Assembly (NCBI GenBank): GCA_964568735.1
Contig: CAZMRF010000018.1
Location: forward strand, 1 to 64,000
Origin: CAZMRF01 sp964568735
Lineage (GTDB): Bacteria > Acidobacteriota > Polarisedimenticolia > JACPZX01
Direction of reading: 5' to 3'
Length of the DNA: 64,000 bases
A program made the translations under genes and the position numbers. The notes under the pieces are model-generated. The model was not told the DNA's origin, made no database searches, and saw only the letters and a program-made list of their open reading frames with translations. Below are positions 53,001 to 60,121 of the stretch, in pieces; position 1 is the first letter of the stretch; every line of letters starts with the position of its first letter.

Positions 53001-54970
53001 TGCCCGCAGGCACCCGGGCCGCCTCCCGCGCGCTGATGCTCCGCGCCCTGGCCGTGGCGGCGGCAGCCTTCCTCCTCTACCTCCCGACCGCGTCCAACGG
53101 CTTCGTCTTCGACGACATCAATGTCGTCCTGCGCAACCCCCTCGCGCGGGATCCCGGCGATCTCCGCGGGATCTTCGGTTCTCACTACTGGGCGAACGTT
53201 TCCAAGGGGGGCGATCTCTACCGGCCGATCACCATCCTCAGCTTCGCCATCAACCATGCCATCACGGGCGAGGGACCCGCTGGATATCACGTCACGAACG
53301 CGCTCCTCCACGGGCTCGTCTCCGCCCTGGTGGTTCTGCTGGCAGCGGCGCTCGGCCTCGCTCCCGGCGGAGCGCTCGCCGCAGGGCTGCTCTTCGCGGT
53401 CCATGCGGTCCACGTCGAGGCGGTGGCTCCCGTCGTCGGGCGCTCCGAGCTCCTCGCCGCCTTCTTCGTGATCGCGGGATGGCTCTGCCACCTGAGGGTC
53501 GCCGGGGCACCGGGCGGCGATCGTGCGGCGCAGGCACTCACCACCGCCCACTCCAAGCTTCATCATGCAGGCCCGATGTCTCCGGCGCTCTCACATGCGC
53601 TGCGCGCCGCGGCCGCCGTGCTCTTCGTGGCCGGCCTTCTCTCGAAGGAGCACGCGGCCGTCCTGCCGGCTCTCGTCATCGCCGGGGAAATGACCCTGCG
53701 AGGACGGGGGGCCTGGCGCAGCGCGCTTCCCACACTGGCCTGGATGGTGCCGGCAGGTCTCACCATCCTGGCCCTGCACATGGCGATCGTTCCCGGTCTT
53801 CCTCCCGAGGATCCCCTCGGGAGCGTCTTCGGGGGGATCGAGACGGGGACTCGAGTGCTGACGGCCGCCGGGATCCTGGGCCGCTACTTCGGGCTCCTCC
53901 TCTTCCCGCTCACGCTCTCGGCGGATTACTCCTATCACCAGATCCCCCTCATCACCTCCCCTCTCGACCCGCTCTTCCTGGGCTCGGCGGCGATCTACGC
54001 CCTGCTCCTGGCCTTCGGGCTCTGGTGGGCCTGGCGGGGACGCACATCCGGCGCCGGCCTTCTCTTTTACCTGCTCGCGCTTTTCCCGGTCTCGAACATC
54101 CCGCTCTCGATCGGCACGGTCATGGGAGAGCGGCTCCTCTACCTTCCCAGCGCCGGCCTCTGCATCGTGGCGGCGGCTCTCTTCGCGCAGCTCTCGGGAG
54201 GTCCCTCCCGGCTTCCCCGCCGTCTCGGAGTCGCGGCGCTGGCGCTGACCTGCGCGCTCCATTCAGCGCGCGTGCTCACGAGGATCCCCGACTGGAGAGA
54301 TCAGCTCACGCTCTTCACGGCCACCGTCTCCACCTCGCCGAGGAGCGCCAAGGCCTGGTACAACCTCGGCGCGACGCAAGACGATCTCGGGAACTACCGC
54401 GAGGCGATGACCGCCTACGAGCGTGCCCTGGAGATCCAGCCCGCCATGGCACAGCCGCACCGGAACATGGGACTGGACCTGCTTCGTGCGGACCGGCTGG
54501 CCGAGGCGCTGCCGCACCTTCAGAAAGCCGCGCGCCTGGATCCCTCCATCGAAGACGTCTTCAGCGACGCGGGCATCGCTCTCTTCGGGCTGGGACGGCT
54601 GGAGGAGGCGCAGAAGGCCTTCCTCGAGGAGATCGCCCGCCGGCCGTCGAGCGCGCGAGCCCATTACAACCTGGGGGTGGTCCTGCTGGAGGCCGGTCGC
54701 CCGGCCGAGGCGGTCGAGCCCCTCCGGAGAGCGGTCACCCTCGCTCCCACCGACCCCGACGCTTCCGTGAGGCTGGGGCTCGCCCTGGCGCGCAGCGGCC
54801 AGTATGGAGAAGCGCTCACCGCCCTGGAGCGGGCCACAAGTCTCGACCCGCGTTCGGCCGAGGCGTTTCTGGAAGTCGCCCGGATCGCCGAGGGGGCTGG
54901 GGCGGGGGAGGTGGCCGCCCGCGCGCGATTCCGGGCGGGTGCCGTGAATCCGGGGGCGACAGAGCGATAG
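53000..54970 (+). CDS. TMTC-like membrane protein with TPR repeats (putative O-glycosyltransferase)
   Basis: The 656-aa protein resembles the TMTC/DUF1736 family. After helix 1 comes FVFDDINVVLRNPLARDPGDLRGIF, with the Asp pair typical of GT-C folds. RPITILSFAINHAI, HAVHVEAVAPVVGRSELLAAFF and LLSKEHAAVLPALVIAGE follow. About ten membrane helices reach residue 420. Four or five TPR units follow (AWYNLGATQDDLGNYREAMTAYERALEIQP and later copies). Eukaryotic TMTCs are O-mannosyltransferases. The bacterial role is unknown. Translation is coupled to pepE. It is more distant from the two TPR proteins upstream than they are from each other. Confidence 0.78.
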   Translation: MPAGTRAASRALMLRALAVAAAAFLLYLPTASNGFVFDDINVVLRNPLARDPGDLRGIFGSHYWANVSKGGDLYRPITILSFAINHAITGEGPAGYHVTNALLHGLVSALVVLLAAALGLAPGGALAAGLLFAVHAVHVEAVAPVVGRSELLAAFFVIAGWLCHLRVAGAPGGDRAAQALTTAHSKLHHAGPMSPALSHALRAAAAVLFVAGLLSKEHAAVLPALVIAGEMTLRGRGAWRSALPTLAWMVPAGLTILALHMAIVPGLPPEDPLGSVFGGIETGTRVLTAAGILGRYFGLLLFPLTLSADYSYHQIPLITSPLDPLFLGSAAIYALLLAFGLWWAWRGRTSGAGLLFYLLALFPVSNIPLSIGTVMGERLLYLPSAGLCIVAAALFAQLSGGPSRLPRRLGVAALALTCALHSARVLTRIPDWRDQLTLFTATVSTSPRSAKAWYNLGATQDDLGNYREAMTAYERALEIQPAMAQPHRNMGLDLLRADRLAEALPHLQKAARLDPSIEDVFSDAGIALFGLGRLEEAQKAFLEEIARRPSSARAHYNLGVVLLEAGRPAEAVEPLRRAVTLAPTDPDASVRLGLALARSGQYGEALTALERATSLDPRSAEAFLEVARIAEGAGAGEVAARARFRAGAVNPGATER

Positions 54971-54989
54971 ATGGGGAGTATATAGAGAG

Positions 54990-55063
54990 GGGGCCACCTC
55001 CCCCGCCCCAGGTCGCCAGGGTCCCGGCATAGATTCCGGCGCCAGGTCAGGGGGGGTGGCCCC
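54990..55063. repeat. Imperfect inverted repeat in an intergenic gap
   Basis: GGGGCCACC (54990-54998), followed by TCCCCC, pairs with GGTGGCCCC (55055-55063), preceded by a G run. This makes about 14 bp with one bulge. Smaller direct repeats (CCAGG, CCGG) lie between the arms. It follows the TMTC-like stop and may terminate transcription. Confidence 0.5.
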
Positions 55064-55085
55064 GCCCTGCGTTAGACTCGACCTC

Positions 55086-55991
55086 GTGAGAAAGGGTTAC
55101 GGTGTGGCACTCGGGTTCGCAGGCTGGCTGGCGCTCGGCGGCGGAGCGCTCCTCCTCCTCCTCTGGGCCATGCAGGAGAGGATGACCTTCCACCCTTCTC
55201 CCATCATCGAAGCGACCCCCGCGACTTTCAGGCTCACCCACGAGGATGTCCGGATCCAGGCTCCTGACGGCCCTGTCCTTGCGGGCTGGTGGGTTCCCGG
55301 GCAGGGCTCGTCCCCGGTCATCCTGTTCCTTCACGGGAACGCGGGGAACGTCAGCCACAGGCTCTTCCAGGTGCGCCAGCTCCACGAGGCGGGCCTGGGG
55401 CTGCTTCTCCTGGACTACCGCGGCTACGGAGAGAGCACCGGCACCCCCACGGAGGCCGGCCTCCGGATCGATGCCCGCGCGGCATGGGACCACCTGACGG
55501 GGCGCCTCGGCGTCCCCCCCGGCCGGGTGCTCCTCTACGGCGAGTCGATCGGGTCGACGCCGGCGCTGGGCCTCGCCCTCGAGCTCCAGGGCGGCGGGGC
55601 GGCCCCGGCGGGGATCATCCTCGAGGGCGCCTTCACCTCGGCGCTCGACATGGCCCGGAGAGCCTTCCCCTTCCTTCCGATGAGTTGGATCCTGCGCCTG
55701 AAGATGGACAACCTGGAAGCGGTCCGTAGGGTGAAGCTCCCGATCCTATTCCTCCACGGAACGAAGGACGAGATCGTCCCCTTCACGATGGGGCGGAGCC
55801 TCTACGAGGCCTCGGCCTCCCCCTCCAAGGACTTCTTCGAGATTCCGGGAGCGATGCACAACTCGGTCTGGACGACGGCCCGGGACGCTGTCCGCGAGAG
55901 GGTCCGCGACTTCGCCCTTGCTGCCACCGGAACGCCCCGAGGTCTCACGCCTCCCGACTCGTCAGAAGGGCAGAACGGGATCGTCCCCTGA
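55086..55991 (+). CDS. Membrane-anchored alpha/beta hydrolase (Bem46/YfhR-like)
   Basis: The 301-aa protein has one N-terminal membrane helix (GVALGFAGWLALGGGALLLLLWAM) and an alpha/beta-hydrolase domain. FLHGNAGNVSHR forms the oxyanion loop, YGESIGS carries the nucleophile Ser, GTKDEIVPF supplies the Asp and GAMHNS the His. A substrate cannot be assigned. The GTG at 55086 fits the anchor. A GTG at 55056 would add ten residues. It is convergent with the nitroreductase gene. Confidence 0.82.
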   Translation: MRKGYGVALGFAGWLALGGGALLLLLWAMQERMTFHPSPIIEATPATFRLTHEDVRIQAPDGPVLAGWWVPGQGSSPVILFLHGNAGNVSHRLFQVRQLHEAGLGLLLLDYRGYGESTGTPTEAGLRIDARAAWDHLTGRLGVPPGRVLLYGESIGSTPALGLALELQGGGAAPAGIILEGAFTSALDMARRAFPFLPMSWILRLKMDNLEAVRRVKLPILFLHGTKDEIVPFTMGRSLYEASASPSKDFFEIPGAMHNSVWTTARDAVRERVRDFALAATGTPRGLTPPDSSEGQNGIVP

Positions 55992-56018
55992 CCCTGGTGA
56001 AACTGCGCGACCCGGTCC

Positions 56019-56681
56019 CTAGAGAATGGTGAGGATCTCGCTGAGGGGCTTGCGGGTGATCTCCGGGACGCGGCATCCCGGAGCCGGGTAGCCCACCGGT
56101 ATCAGGAGGAAGGGCTTCTCCCCCTCGGGCCGCTCGAGGATCGCCGCCAGGAACTTCATCGGGCTCGGCGTGTGCGTCAGGCAGACGAGGCCGGCCATGT
56201 GGATGGCGGCGATGAGAAAGCCGCTCGCGATCCCCACGGATTCCCAGACGTAGTAGCCCTTCGTCCGCTCTCCCCCGGGCCCCTCCTCCCACTCCTTGCG
56301 GAAGACCACGATCAGGGCGGGGGCGATCTCGAGAAGCTCCTTGTGCCAGTCGGTCCCGAGCGGCTCGAGGGCCCGGAGCCACTCCTCCGGCATTCTGTGC
56401 TCGTAGCTCTCCTTCTCCTCCGCCTCGGCGGCTTCGCGGATCCGTTTCTTCACGGCCGGATCGGTGACGATCACGAAACGCCAGGGCTGCCGGTTCGCGC
56501 CCGAAGGCGCCTGGGCCGCCGTCTCCACGATTTGCTCGAGGATGCCGGGGGGGACGGGATCGGGAGAGAAGTCCCGCACGCTGCGGCGCGTCCGGATCGA
56601 CTCGAGGAATTGCCGGGTGCGCTCCGCTATCTCAGCCGCTGAGGGCCGCCTGTAGGCGAGCTCGATCGATCGTACCGACAT
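56019..56681 (-). CDS. Nitroreductase-family flavoprotein, iodotyrosine deiodinase-like
   Basis: The 220-aa FMN protein shows IRTRRSVRDFSPDPVPPGILEQIVETAAQAPSGANRQPW and VGIASGFLIAAIHMAGL. The segment EEKESYEHRMPEEW...GTDWHK matches the active-site lid of iodotyrosine deiodinases, where Glu, Tyr and Lys grip the zwitterion of halotyrosine. THTPSPMKFLAAILERPEGEKPF also resembles that subfamily. Reductive dehalogenation of halotyrosine is a reasonable prediction, but bacterial physiological substrates are unclear. It lies 14 bases after the RHH regulator gene in the same unit. Confidence 0.82.
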   Translation of the reverse strand: MSVRSIELAYRRPSAAEIAERTRQFLESIRTRRSVRDFSPDPVPPGILEQIVETAAQAPSGANRQPWRFVIVTDPAVKKRIREAAEAEEKESYEHRMPEEWLRALEPLGTDWHKELLEIAPALIVVFRKEWEEGPGGERTKGYYVWESVGIASGFLIAAIHMAGLVCLTHTPSPMKFLAAILERPEGEKPFLLIPVGYPAPGCRVPEITRKPLSEILTIL

Positions 56682-56695
56682 CGGATCCGTCCCTC

Positions 56696-57082
56696 TCAGC
56701 TCATCCGATCCGCAAGGACGGCCTTGACCGGTTCGCTCGCCTGGAAGACGCCGTGGACTCTCACCGATTCGATCACCTCGGCTGCCAGGTCGGCCGGAAT
56801 GTCCTTCGCGAAGCTCAGCAGGCCGATCGAGGTGATCTTGACCCGCTTGCCCTTCGCTTTCAGCCGCTCCAGCGTTGCCCGGTCATACCGGAGCACGCCG
56901 ACGACATAGGAGTGGCGGGCGACCGACTGCGCGACCTCGAAGTGGTGCTTCTCGACCTGCGATCGGACGGCCGACCGGATGAAGTCGCTGCGATTGGAGT
57001 AGAGCCCCTCCTCGACGAGGAGGTCGATCTTGCCGAGATCCACGGCTCCCATATTGATCGTGAGTTTTTCGCTTTCTGGCAT
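56696..57082 (-). CDS. Ribbon-helix-helix (CopG-family) transcriptional regulator
   Basis: The 128-aa protein starts MPESEKLTINMGAVDLGKIDLLVEEGLYSNRSDFIRSAVRSQV, a typical RHH fold with its DNA-binding strand (KLTINM) and the SRSDFIR-type second helix. A C-terminal domain of about 80 residues (HSYVVGVLRYDRATLERLKAKGK...) is unlike NikR and may bind an effector. The ATG at 57082 is chosen because AAGGAG lies six bases upstream. The ATG at 57103 falls inside the operator. It probably represses itself and the nitroreductase gene, and may sense the state of the adjacent encapsulin system. Confidence 0.85.
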   Translation of the reverse strand: MPESEKLTINMGAVDLGKIDLLVEEGLYSNRSDFIRSAVRSQVEKHHFEVAQSVARHSYVVGVLRYDRATLERLKAKGKRVKITSIGLLSFAKDIPADLAAEVIESVRVHGVFQASEPVKAVLADRMS

Positions 57083-57092
57083 GACCTGCTCC

Positions 57093-57125
57093 TTACCATC
57101 CATAAGGATGGTGCTTGGATGGTAA
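57093..57125 (-). promoter_or_regulatory. Predicted RHH operator
   Basis: TTACCATCC (57093-57101) and GGATGGTAA (57117-57125) form a perfect 9-bp inverted repeat. A third copy, GGATGGT, lies at 57106-57112 with an 11-base period to the outer one. The site covers the predicted transcription start and abuts the ribosome site of the RHH gene, as expected for autorepression. Confidence 0.65.
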
Positions 57126-57130
57126 TGGCC

Positions 57131-57160
57131 AGCCTACCGGAGCCAGGCCTGCTCTGTCAA
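57131..57160 (-). promoter_or_regulatory. Promoter of the RHH regulator-nitroreductase unit
   Basis: On the minus strand TTGACA (57160-57155) and TAGGCT (57136-57131) are 18 bases apart. The start would fall near 57124, within the RHH operator. Confidence 0.6.
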
Positions 57161-57292
57161 GCCCGGCACCCTCATCGGGGGGGGTATGCCAGGGAGTCCA
57201 GGGAGGAATGACGAGCGGCCCGAGCGAGGCGTGGAGGCCAGCCGACCCGGCTGCTGTGTGCGAAGAGTGGCCTGTCTACGATCGGGCGGATC

Positions 57293-58159
57293 TCAGCGGC
57301 GCCGGCTCTTCGCTCTCTTGCCGGCCGAGCCGGCGCGGCGGATGACGGCGATGGCTTCGGGGCGCTTGATCCTGAGAACGAGCGACTCGTGAACCCTGTA
57401 GGGGTGGTTCTTGCTGACGGGGGGCATGTAGGAGAGGGTCAGGTCCTCGGTGACGGCGAGGTCGAAGTTCTGCTTGCCCGTCGAGACGATCACCGCCGCG
57501 CTCTCGGGGACCGACACGCTCATGAAGATGCCCGCGGGGATCAGGCGGCTGATGGGATCGATCTCGAGGAATGCGGCCCCCCGGTGCGCGCTCGAGAGCT
57601 GGTGGTAGGTGCCGGGCGAGACGACCAGGGCATAGGGCCCGTGGAAGTTGTTCTCCAGCAGGATGTCGATCGCGCGAGTGACGTCCTTGAAGGCGTTGCC
57701 CGCGAGATCCCAGTTGCTCATGGGCACGGCGTGGCTCCCCTTCACGGTCAGGAGCCCCTCGAGCCCCAGCTCCTTGTTGCCGTTGAAGACGAGGTCGTCC
57801 TCGCTGTCCGCGCAGAAGTGGGCGGCGCGGATGGCGATCGTGGGATCCATGGGGATCCCATGCTCTCGCGCGTACTCGACGTCCCGGTAGGCATAGATGA
57901 AGTCCTTGAAGATCATCGGGACCGGGACGATGTCCTCCCTCTCAGGCTGCACGGAGTTGGGGTCCACGTCGCTGACCATCTGAAGCTCGCCGAAGCGGTC
58001 CCGGGCGAAGCGGCCCGTCTTGAGGTATTGCAGGCCAGGCTTGAGCGGCCCCCAGATGCTCAGGAAGCGGCGGCCCACGAGAGTCCTCGAGGCCTCCTCG
58101 ACGACCTCTCTCTTGAGCTCGTCCCACTGCCAGTCGTGAAGCGGGTTCTCGAACGCCAT
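57293..58159 (-). CDS. Encapsulin shell protein, Family 1 (Linocin M18-like)
   Basis: The 288-aa protein is an HK97-fold encapsulin that self-assembles into a protein nanocompartment. Family 1 features are visible: the N-terminal helix that captures cargo (MAFENPLHDWQWDELKREVVEEASRTLVGRRFL), WGPLKPGLQYL, the E-loop region (VPVPMIFKDFIYAYRDVEYA), the P-domain/A-domain part (AEDDLVFNG-type segment SEDDLVFNGNKELGLEGLL) and YHPYR-like SKNHPYRVHESLVLRI. A basic tail (GSAGKRAKSRRR) extends beyond the usual end. The cargo gene lies 19 bases upstream on the same strand. Confidence 0.95.
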   Translation of the reverse strand: MAFENPLHDWQWDELKREVVEEASRTLVGRRFLSIWGPLKPGLQYLKTGRFARDRFGELQMVSDVDPNSVQPEREDIVPVPMIFKDFIYAYRDVEYAREHGIPMDPTIAIRAAHFCADSEDDLVFNGNKELGLEGLLTVKGSHAVPMSNWDLAGNAFKDVTRAIDILLENNFHGPYALVVSPGTYHQLSSAHRGAAFLEIDPISRLIPAGIFMSVSVPESAAVIVSTGKQNFDLAVTEDLTLSYMPPVSKNHPYRVHESLVLRIKRPEAIAVIRRAGSAGKRAKSRRR

Positions 58160-58178
58160 CTGGGGTCCTCCGGGCCGG

Positions 58179-58742
58179 TCAGCGGCCGATGAGGCTGCCT
58201 ACGGTGAGTGCGCGGCGCCCGCCGGGAAGGCTCGAGCCTGCTCCACCGGGTGCCGCCGCGGCCATGCCAGGTCTCGCAGTGGACTCTCTCGCCGCCGAAG
58301 AGACCTTCTCTTGGTCCCCGCCGCCGGCGATGTCTACCGGCCTCCTGACGGGCCTCCCCGCTGCTGCTCTTTCGAGGGCCCCTTGCCCGGCCGCAGGGCT
58401 CGCGGCCGCGGCGCCGTCGCGCTCGGCCTCAGCGGTCAGCTCGAGCTGCTCGTCGAGGAGGTGGCGCAGGAGCTTGCGGGAGAGAGACGGGGCAGACTCC
58501 GCCGAGGCCGCGACCTCCATGAACAGATCCAGGTGCTGGATGACCTTGGGGATCGTGTCGCCGACGACTCCGCTCGCGCCCTGAACCGCGCGCAGCCCGT
58601 CGAGAGCCTCGCCGGCCTCCCTGCGGATCTCTTCTATCTCAGCCGAGGCCGGGCCGCCTGACTCGACCGTCGCCTCCAGGGCGCGGATTCCCTCGTTCAA
58701 TCGACGGCTCGTCGCGAGGAGGATGTCGCGGGCGTTCTGCAT
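58179..58742 (-). CDS. Encapsulin cargo protein of unrecognised fold with C-terminal targeting peptide
   Basis: The 187-aa protein ends in ALTVGSLIGR, a canonical Family 1 encapsulin targeting peptide. A flexible Gly/Ser/Pro/Ala linker (about residues 112-177) precedes it. The N-terminal 110 residues look all-helical, about four helices: 2-28, 33-56, 63-82 and 88-112. No EncFtn, ferritin, hemerythrin or DyP signature is seen. Candidate metal ligands are few (QHLDLFMEV, RHLLDEQLELTAEAE). The start ATG is preceded by a good promoter but a weak ribosome site. It is the first gene of the encapsulin operon. Confidence 0.85.
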   Translation of the reverse strand: MQNARDILLATSRRLNEGIRALEATVESGGPASAEIEEIRREAGEALDGLRAVQGASGVVGDTIPKVIQHLDLFMEVAASAESAPSLSRKLLRHLLDEQLELTAEAERDGAAAASPAAGQGALERAAAGRPVRRPVDIAGGGDQEKVSSAARESTARPGMAAAAPGGAGSSLPGGRRALTVGSLIGR

Positions 58743-58775
58743 GGGATAGGGACCGTGTCGGGAATGGAGCGGGTC

Positions 58776-58804
58776 TTATAACATGGCCCTTCGCCGGGCG
58801 TCAA
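58776..58804 (-). promoter_or_regulatory. Promoter of the cargo-encapsulin operon
   Basis: On the minus strand TTGACG (58804-58799) and TTATAA (58781-58776) are separated by 17 bases. Transcription would start near 58769, about 27 bases before the cargo ATG. Confidence 0.65.
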
Positions 58805-58844
58805 CGCGACACCCCGGAGCCTCTCAACTTCCCGTCTCCCATCC

Positions 58845-59978
58845 ATGCAGCAGCTCATCGGCAACCCACACGGCGCGGCCTGGCTCCAGGTGCCGGCCTC
58901 CCTGCTCCACATGATCCCGATGAATCTCTTCCTGGGTGGCGCGTTCCTCGCGGCCTTTCTGGGGCTCCGCGCCGGCCCAGATGCGGCGGCTCTCAGGAGC
59001 TGGCTACTCCGCGTGCTCCCTGCCGCCGGCCTCTGGACGCTCGTCACGGGCTTGCTGAGCTACTGGATCCTCGAGGGGATCACCGCGCCGAACGGCCGCG
59101 CCTTCACCGGAGGCGCCGGCACCGCCGTCGAGGCCGGGACGGCAAGAAGCGTGAGCAGCCACTACGGCGGCGTCTGGCCGGTCGTGGACCTGGCCCTGCT
59201 CATGGCCCTCGCCATCGGGGCGATCTTCCTTGGCCGCCGTGCATCATCCTTGCTCCGCTCGATCACGCAGGGTGCCGCGGCGCTTCTCCTCGCCTGGGCG
59301 GCCTTCCTCTGCGCAGCCGCACAGAACTTGGACGAGAGGATCCACCTCGGCACCGCAGCTTCCGATATCCAGACTCCCAACCTCGTCCTTCTTTCAGGAA
59401 AGCCCATCCCCATCGCCGCGCTGCTGAATCCCGCGAGCAGCCTGGTCCCCCGCCTCGCACATCTGCTCCTCGGAGCGGTGGCGGTGACGGGGATGATCCT
59501 CGCGCTGCACGGGCTCAGGCTCCGGAAGCGGGAGCCTCGCTACGGGGAGTGGGTGATCAGGCAGGGCGCGCAGTGGTTCGCGACGCTCACGGGAGTCCAG
59601 CTCGCAGTCGGCACCTGGCTGCTCATCGCGCTGCCCCATCCCGTCCGCCACAGGTTCTTCGGCGGATCGCCAGGCGCGACCGCGGTCATCTTCACGGGGA
59701 TCCTGCTCGCCATCGCCGTCATGATCGTCATGACGCACGCCGGCAGCGCCCCGAAGCCGGCCCCCCTCGTCACAGCAGGCGCTCCCATGCTCGTGGTGCT
59801 CCTGCTAGTGATGACCCTCATCCGCGAGCAGGCCCGCTACGGCTACCTCGCTGAAAGCTACGCCGCCTCGGTCCCCGCTCCTCACCTCTGGCAAGTAGTC
59901 ATCTCAGCGACCCTTCTCGTGCTAGCACTCACGGGCTTCTCGACATGGCTGTGGAAGCGCCTGGGTAAGGCTCGCTGA
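58845..59978 (+). CDS. Polytopic membrane protein of unknown function
   Basis: The 377-aa protein has about eight or nine membrane helices and no long soluble domain. Intramembrane or loop His residues occur in SLLHMIPMN, SSHYGG, RLAHLLLGA and MTHAGS. Such a pattern can bind heme in cytochrome-like proteins, but no family is recognised. It diverges from the encapsulin operon with 102 bases between the starts, which makes a functional link possible but unproven. Confidence 0.7.
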   Translation: MQQLIGNPHGAAWLQVPASLLHMIPMNLFLGGAFLAAFLGLRAGPDAAALRSWLLRVLPAAGLWTLVTGLLSYWILEGITAPNGRAFTGGAGTAVEAGTARSVSSHYGGVWPVVDLALLMALAIGAIFLGRRASSLLRSITQGAAALLLAWAAFLCAAAQNLDERIHLGTAASDIQTPNLVLLSGKPIPIAALLNPASSLVPRLAHLLLGAVAVTGMILALHGLRLRKREPRYGEWVIRQGAQWFATLTGVQLAVGTWLLIALPHPVRHRFFGGSPGATAVIFTGILLAIAVMIVMTHAGSAPKPAPLVTAGAPMLVVLLLVMTLIREQARYGYLAESYAASVPAPHLWQVVISATLLVLALTGFSTWLWKRLGKAR

Positions 59979-59993
59979 CGTTGTGCGTACCAC

Positions 59994-60109
59994 GCGGCGA
60001 GGCGAAGGGTCGCCCGGAGCGTACGTCTGGAGCCGGTCGAGTTGCCGCACCTGGTATCCATGTGCCTACGGCGAAAGTAGGAGCGCAGGGCGACCCTTCG
60101 CCTCGCCGC
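59994..60109. repeat. Structured intergenic repeat, copy B
   Basis: A 22-bp perfect inverted repeat (59994-60015 and 60088-60109) encloses about 72 bases. An internal hairpin CCTAC-GGCGAAA-GTAGG corresponds in place to CCGGC-CGAA-GCCGG in copy A (9966-10072). Outer-stem bases also covary between copies. The element fills the gap between two convergent genes and ends 12 bases before the FAD oxidase stop. Shared blocks besides the arms are GCG-ACGTC-GGAG-CCGG and GGAGCGCAGGGCG. Confidence 0.78.
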
Positions 60110-60121
60110 AAGGGAGCCGAC

